DNA of 64,000 bases from Eutrigla gurnardus (lineage: Eukaryota > Chordata > Actinopteri > Perciformes > Triglidae). The DNA lies in the NCBI GenBank assembly GCA_963514095.1, contig OY741267.1, positions 31,602,856-31,666,855 on the forward strand. Direction: 5' to 3'. Under the pieces are notes generated by a model. That model made no database searches, had not been told where the DNA came from, and worked only from the letters and a program-made list of their open reading frames with translations. Position numbers and translations under genes: made by a program. This document shows, piece by piece, positions 62,348 to 64,000 of this stretch (its first letter is position 1; the number at the start of each line of letters is the position of its first letter).

Positions 62348-63694
62348 AACAAAAGACACAGCCGTGTTCACAGAGGGTTTGTTCTTCGTAAAAACCACAG
62401 GGTTCAGTGAACATACAAACAAACCACTATTGCCTTAAAGAGATGGGTTAAGTGTGCAGGTGGTCTGGAGGAAAGTGTCCTTCAGTGTCCTTTGGGCTTC
62501 CTCCACAGTGTCCCTCGTGAAAGACTTTTTGAACCGGAGCATTTCTGCAGTGTGGCGGTGTTTCTATGGCCGAACAGACGAGCAGACGCGGGGCATGTGT
62601 GTCAGTTTGGCAACAGAAGTGTGGACAGTATGTATTAGTGCGTGAACTGTCATCCCGGTCCACTGATCCTGTAGCCCTTTTTGGAGTGAATGTGCACTCT
62701 AGGGGTGTGGATGTGTTGGACACTGGGGTATTGCTCCGTTTGTTGTGATGTGAAGCAAGAAATGTAAAAAAAAAAAGAAAGAAAAAAAAAGCACATTGTG
62801 GCCACAACCTTTGTCTTTATCAACACATCACATATCAGCGTGTTTCCTCCGTGATAATGTCAGTTATTCAGGTCATAATTATAAAACCTTATTGTACCAG
62901 GGTTCTATGTGCACCATGCTCACACAGGACAAAGGGCCCCAAGAGTTTATGCAAGAGGGTTGCTATGGTTACAGCAAAGGGGATCACAGTGTTCCTGGGG
63001 TCAACATGCAGGACGTTTGTATATTACAGGACGGACTAGAAGTGACGTTACCCCTGGACACTGATCTAAGGTCAGTGTTTTTCTTTGTTGGGATTTTTGG
63101 GCAAAAGGTAGCTGATCTTAGATCTGTGCCTGAACTCTACACAACAAAGGGAAGGCTAACCAGAGCAAATGACGAGGAGGGACAAAGACCGACGGACTGG
63201 GAGAACGACACACAGTTGGGCAGGCAAGCGGACAGACAGACGGATGGACAAGTTCTGTTCTCCTGAAGACACAGAGAAGCAAAAGTGCAAAGTGGTCATC
63301 CTCAAACTATTCACATGGGTTTGTAGTTGTTCTGTGTTGCATTATATCACATCTAAATGTACAGCATATAAAAAGTGCAATGTGTGTTGTGGAAAAGGTT
63401 GAGCAATGTGCTTGCTAATGTGTGGCTAACCCTAAACTGAAAGCTTTTGAGTTGAGCTGTTGGAATATTCAAAATGAAATATGAATATTTAGAAACATAA
63501 CCCTCCATGTTTGCATTGATATCATTGCAATGTGAATGTTGCATAATGTCTAGTGATAAATATGTACAATAGAGCCGTGTGTGCTCTCTGTGTGGCACAC
63601 GGTAATCTACCTATAAGGTGTGACGACTACATGTGTGCATAACGTCTCCGGTGTTTCTGTGCACACGTGTGCGTCCCTCACGCTCTCCGGACCC
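60870..63694 (-). other. probable 3' UTR of the Unc13-family gene
   Basis: Downstream of the stop codon (minus strand) no other gene is recognisable for 2.8 kb. ATTAAA hexamers on the minus strand occur at 60990 and 60873-60878. The stretch has a (CA)30 microsatellite (62286-62345), GCATGCATGCATGCATGC (61356-61373), and (GT)n runs near 61450. The real 3' end is not known. Confidence 0.4.
62286..62345. repeat. (CA)30 microsatellite
   Basis: Uninterrupted dinucleotide run, seen directly. Confidence 0.97.
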
Positions 63695-63983
63695 TCAGCT
63701 GCGGCCCTCCTCGGCTGAGCGCTGCTCCGATTTGAGCTTGACGAACTCTTTGGCCACGTCGTCGTTGTTGCGCTGCGAGAGAATGCGCAGCACCGTCAGG
63801 CCCGTCTCGTCCATGTGGACGCGGCGTCCCAGCGGCATCCAGCAGGTGACGCTGCCCTTGCTTGCGATGTCCTTCACCTGCACCACGGCGATGCCCACGG
63901 TACGGTCCTCTCTGGCAAAGCAGTAGTCCTTGACGCACACCTGCAGCTCGTAGCTCTCTGGACCCACCTCAGTACCCAGGGAG
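63695..63983 (-). CDS. Unc13 (Munc13) family protein, last coding exon (C-terminal C2 domain), partial gene
   Basis: On the minus strand a 96-residue exon follows a CAG acceptor (63984-63986) and ends at TGA 63695-63697. It reads SLGTEVGPESYELQVCVKDY, continues with CFAREDRTVGIAVVQVKDIA, GRRVHMDETGLTVLRILSQR and NNDDVAKEFVKLKSEQRSAE, and ends EEGRS. This matches the C-terminal end of the C2C domain of mammalian UNC13A/B, presynaptic proteins that prime vesicles by opening syntaxin. The C2C domain helps bridge vesicle and plasma membrane. The EEG-type ending and the chromosome 19p-like neighbourhood favour unc13a, but one exon is too little to be sure. The rest of the gene lies beyond the right edge. 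Confidence 0.88.
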
Positions 63984-64000
63984 CTGAATCAAGACAGAAA

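Noticed and set aside
61303..63266. Plus-strand open frames of 102 to 156 codons downstream of the Unc13 exon
   Set aside because: No recognised domain and no splice support; contain simple-repeat translations. Better explained as the minus-strand 3' UTR of the Unc13 gene.

Overview
The window is nuclear DNA of a ray-finned (teleost) fish. It holds spliced genes with GT-AG introns that are mostly short, vertebrate protein families, several interspersed repeat families typical of fish genomes, long (CA)n microsatellites, and CpG-richer stretches at the 5' ends of housekeeping genes. I see no prokaryotic operon, CRISPR array, virus or plasmid feature. All gene models were built by eye from splice signals, reading-frame phase and recalled family sequences; no database search was run.

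Layout, left to right. An OCTN-like SLC22 membrane transporter (1012-6620, +, 10 coding exons) is followed by a patch of dispersed repeats (5870-7520). Next come the MAPK kinase gene map2k2 (8799-12113, +, 11 coding exons) and about 7 kb of intergenic and 5' noncoding DNA that contains the tcf3 promoter. The E-protein gene tcf3 (coding 19277-35960, +) has two alternative bHLH exons, corresponding to mammalian E12 and E47. The small complex III subunit gene uqcr11 (39386-39947, +) follows, then mbd3 (43064-47018, +) and the RNA-binding RING protein gene mex3d (49691-53369, +) with a 3' UTR of about 3.5 kb. A T-rich minisatellite of about 2.6 kb (57880-60500) comes next. The last coding exon of an Unc13-family (Munc13) gene enters from the right edge on the minus strand (63695-63983).

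The block tcf3 - uqcr11 - mbd3 - mex3d keeps the neighbours found on human chromosome 19p13.3. map2k2, also on 19p13.3 in human, and the Unc13 gene (UNC13A is on 19p13.11) fit the same ancestral segment. The genes do not form a pathway. They are an old syntenic block covering signalling (map2k2), transcription and chromatin (tcf3, mbd3), RNA regulation (mex3d), respiration (uqcr11), transport (SLC22) and synaptic vesicle priming (Unc13).

Most notable: this mbd3 copy has lost the first half of its methyl-CpG-binding domain. The conserved N-terminal MERK is followed at once by a splice donor where the family has Arg-Trp, and the next exon joins in phase. Other points worth checking are the higher-order structure of the T-rich minisatellite, the same Ala-to-Thr change in both alternative tcf3 bHLH exons, a possible in-frame 45-nt cassette exon in tcf3, an extra 142-bp intron inside mex3d, a GC-AG intron in the SLC22 gene, and a MITE-like element ending 22 bp before the last mbd3 exon.
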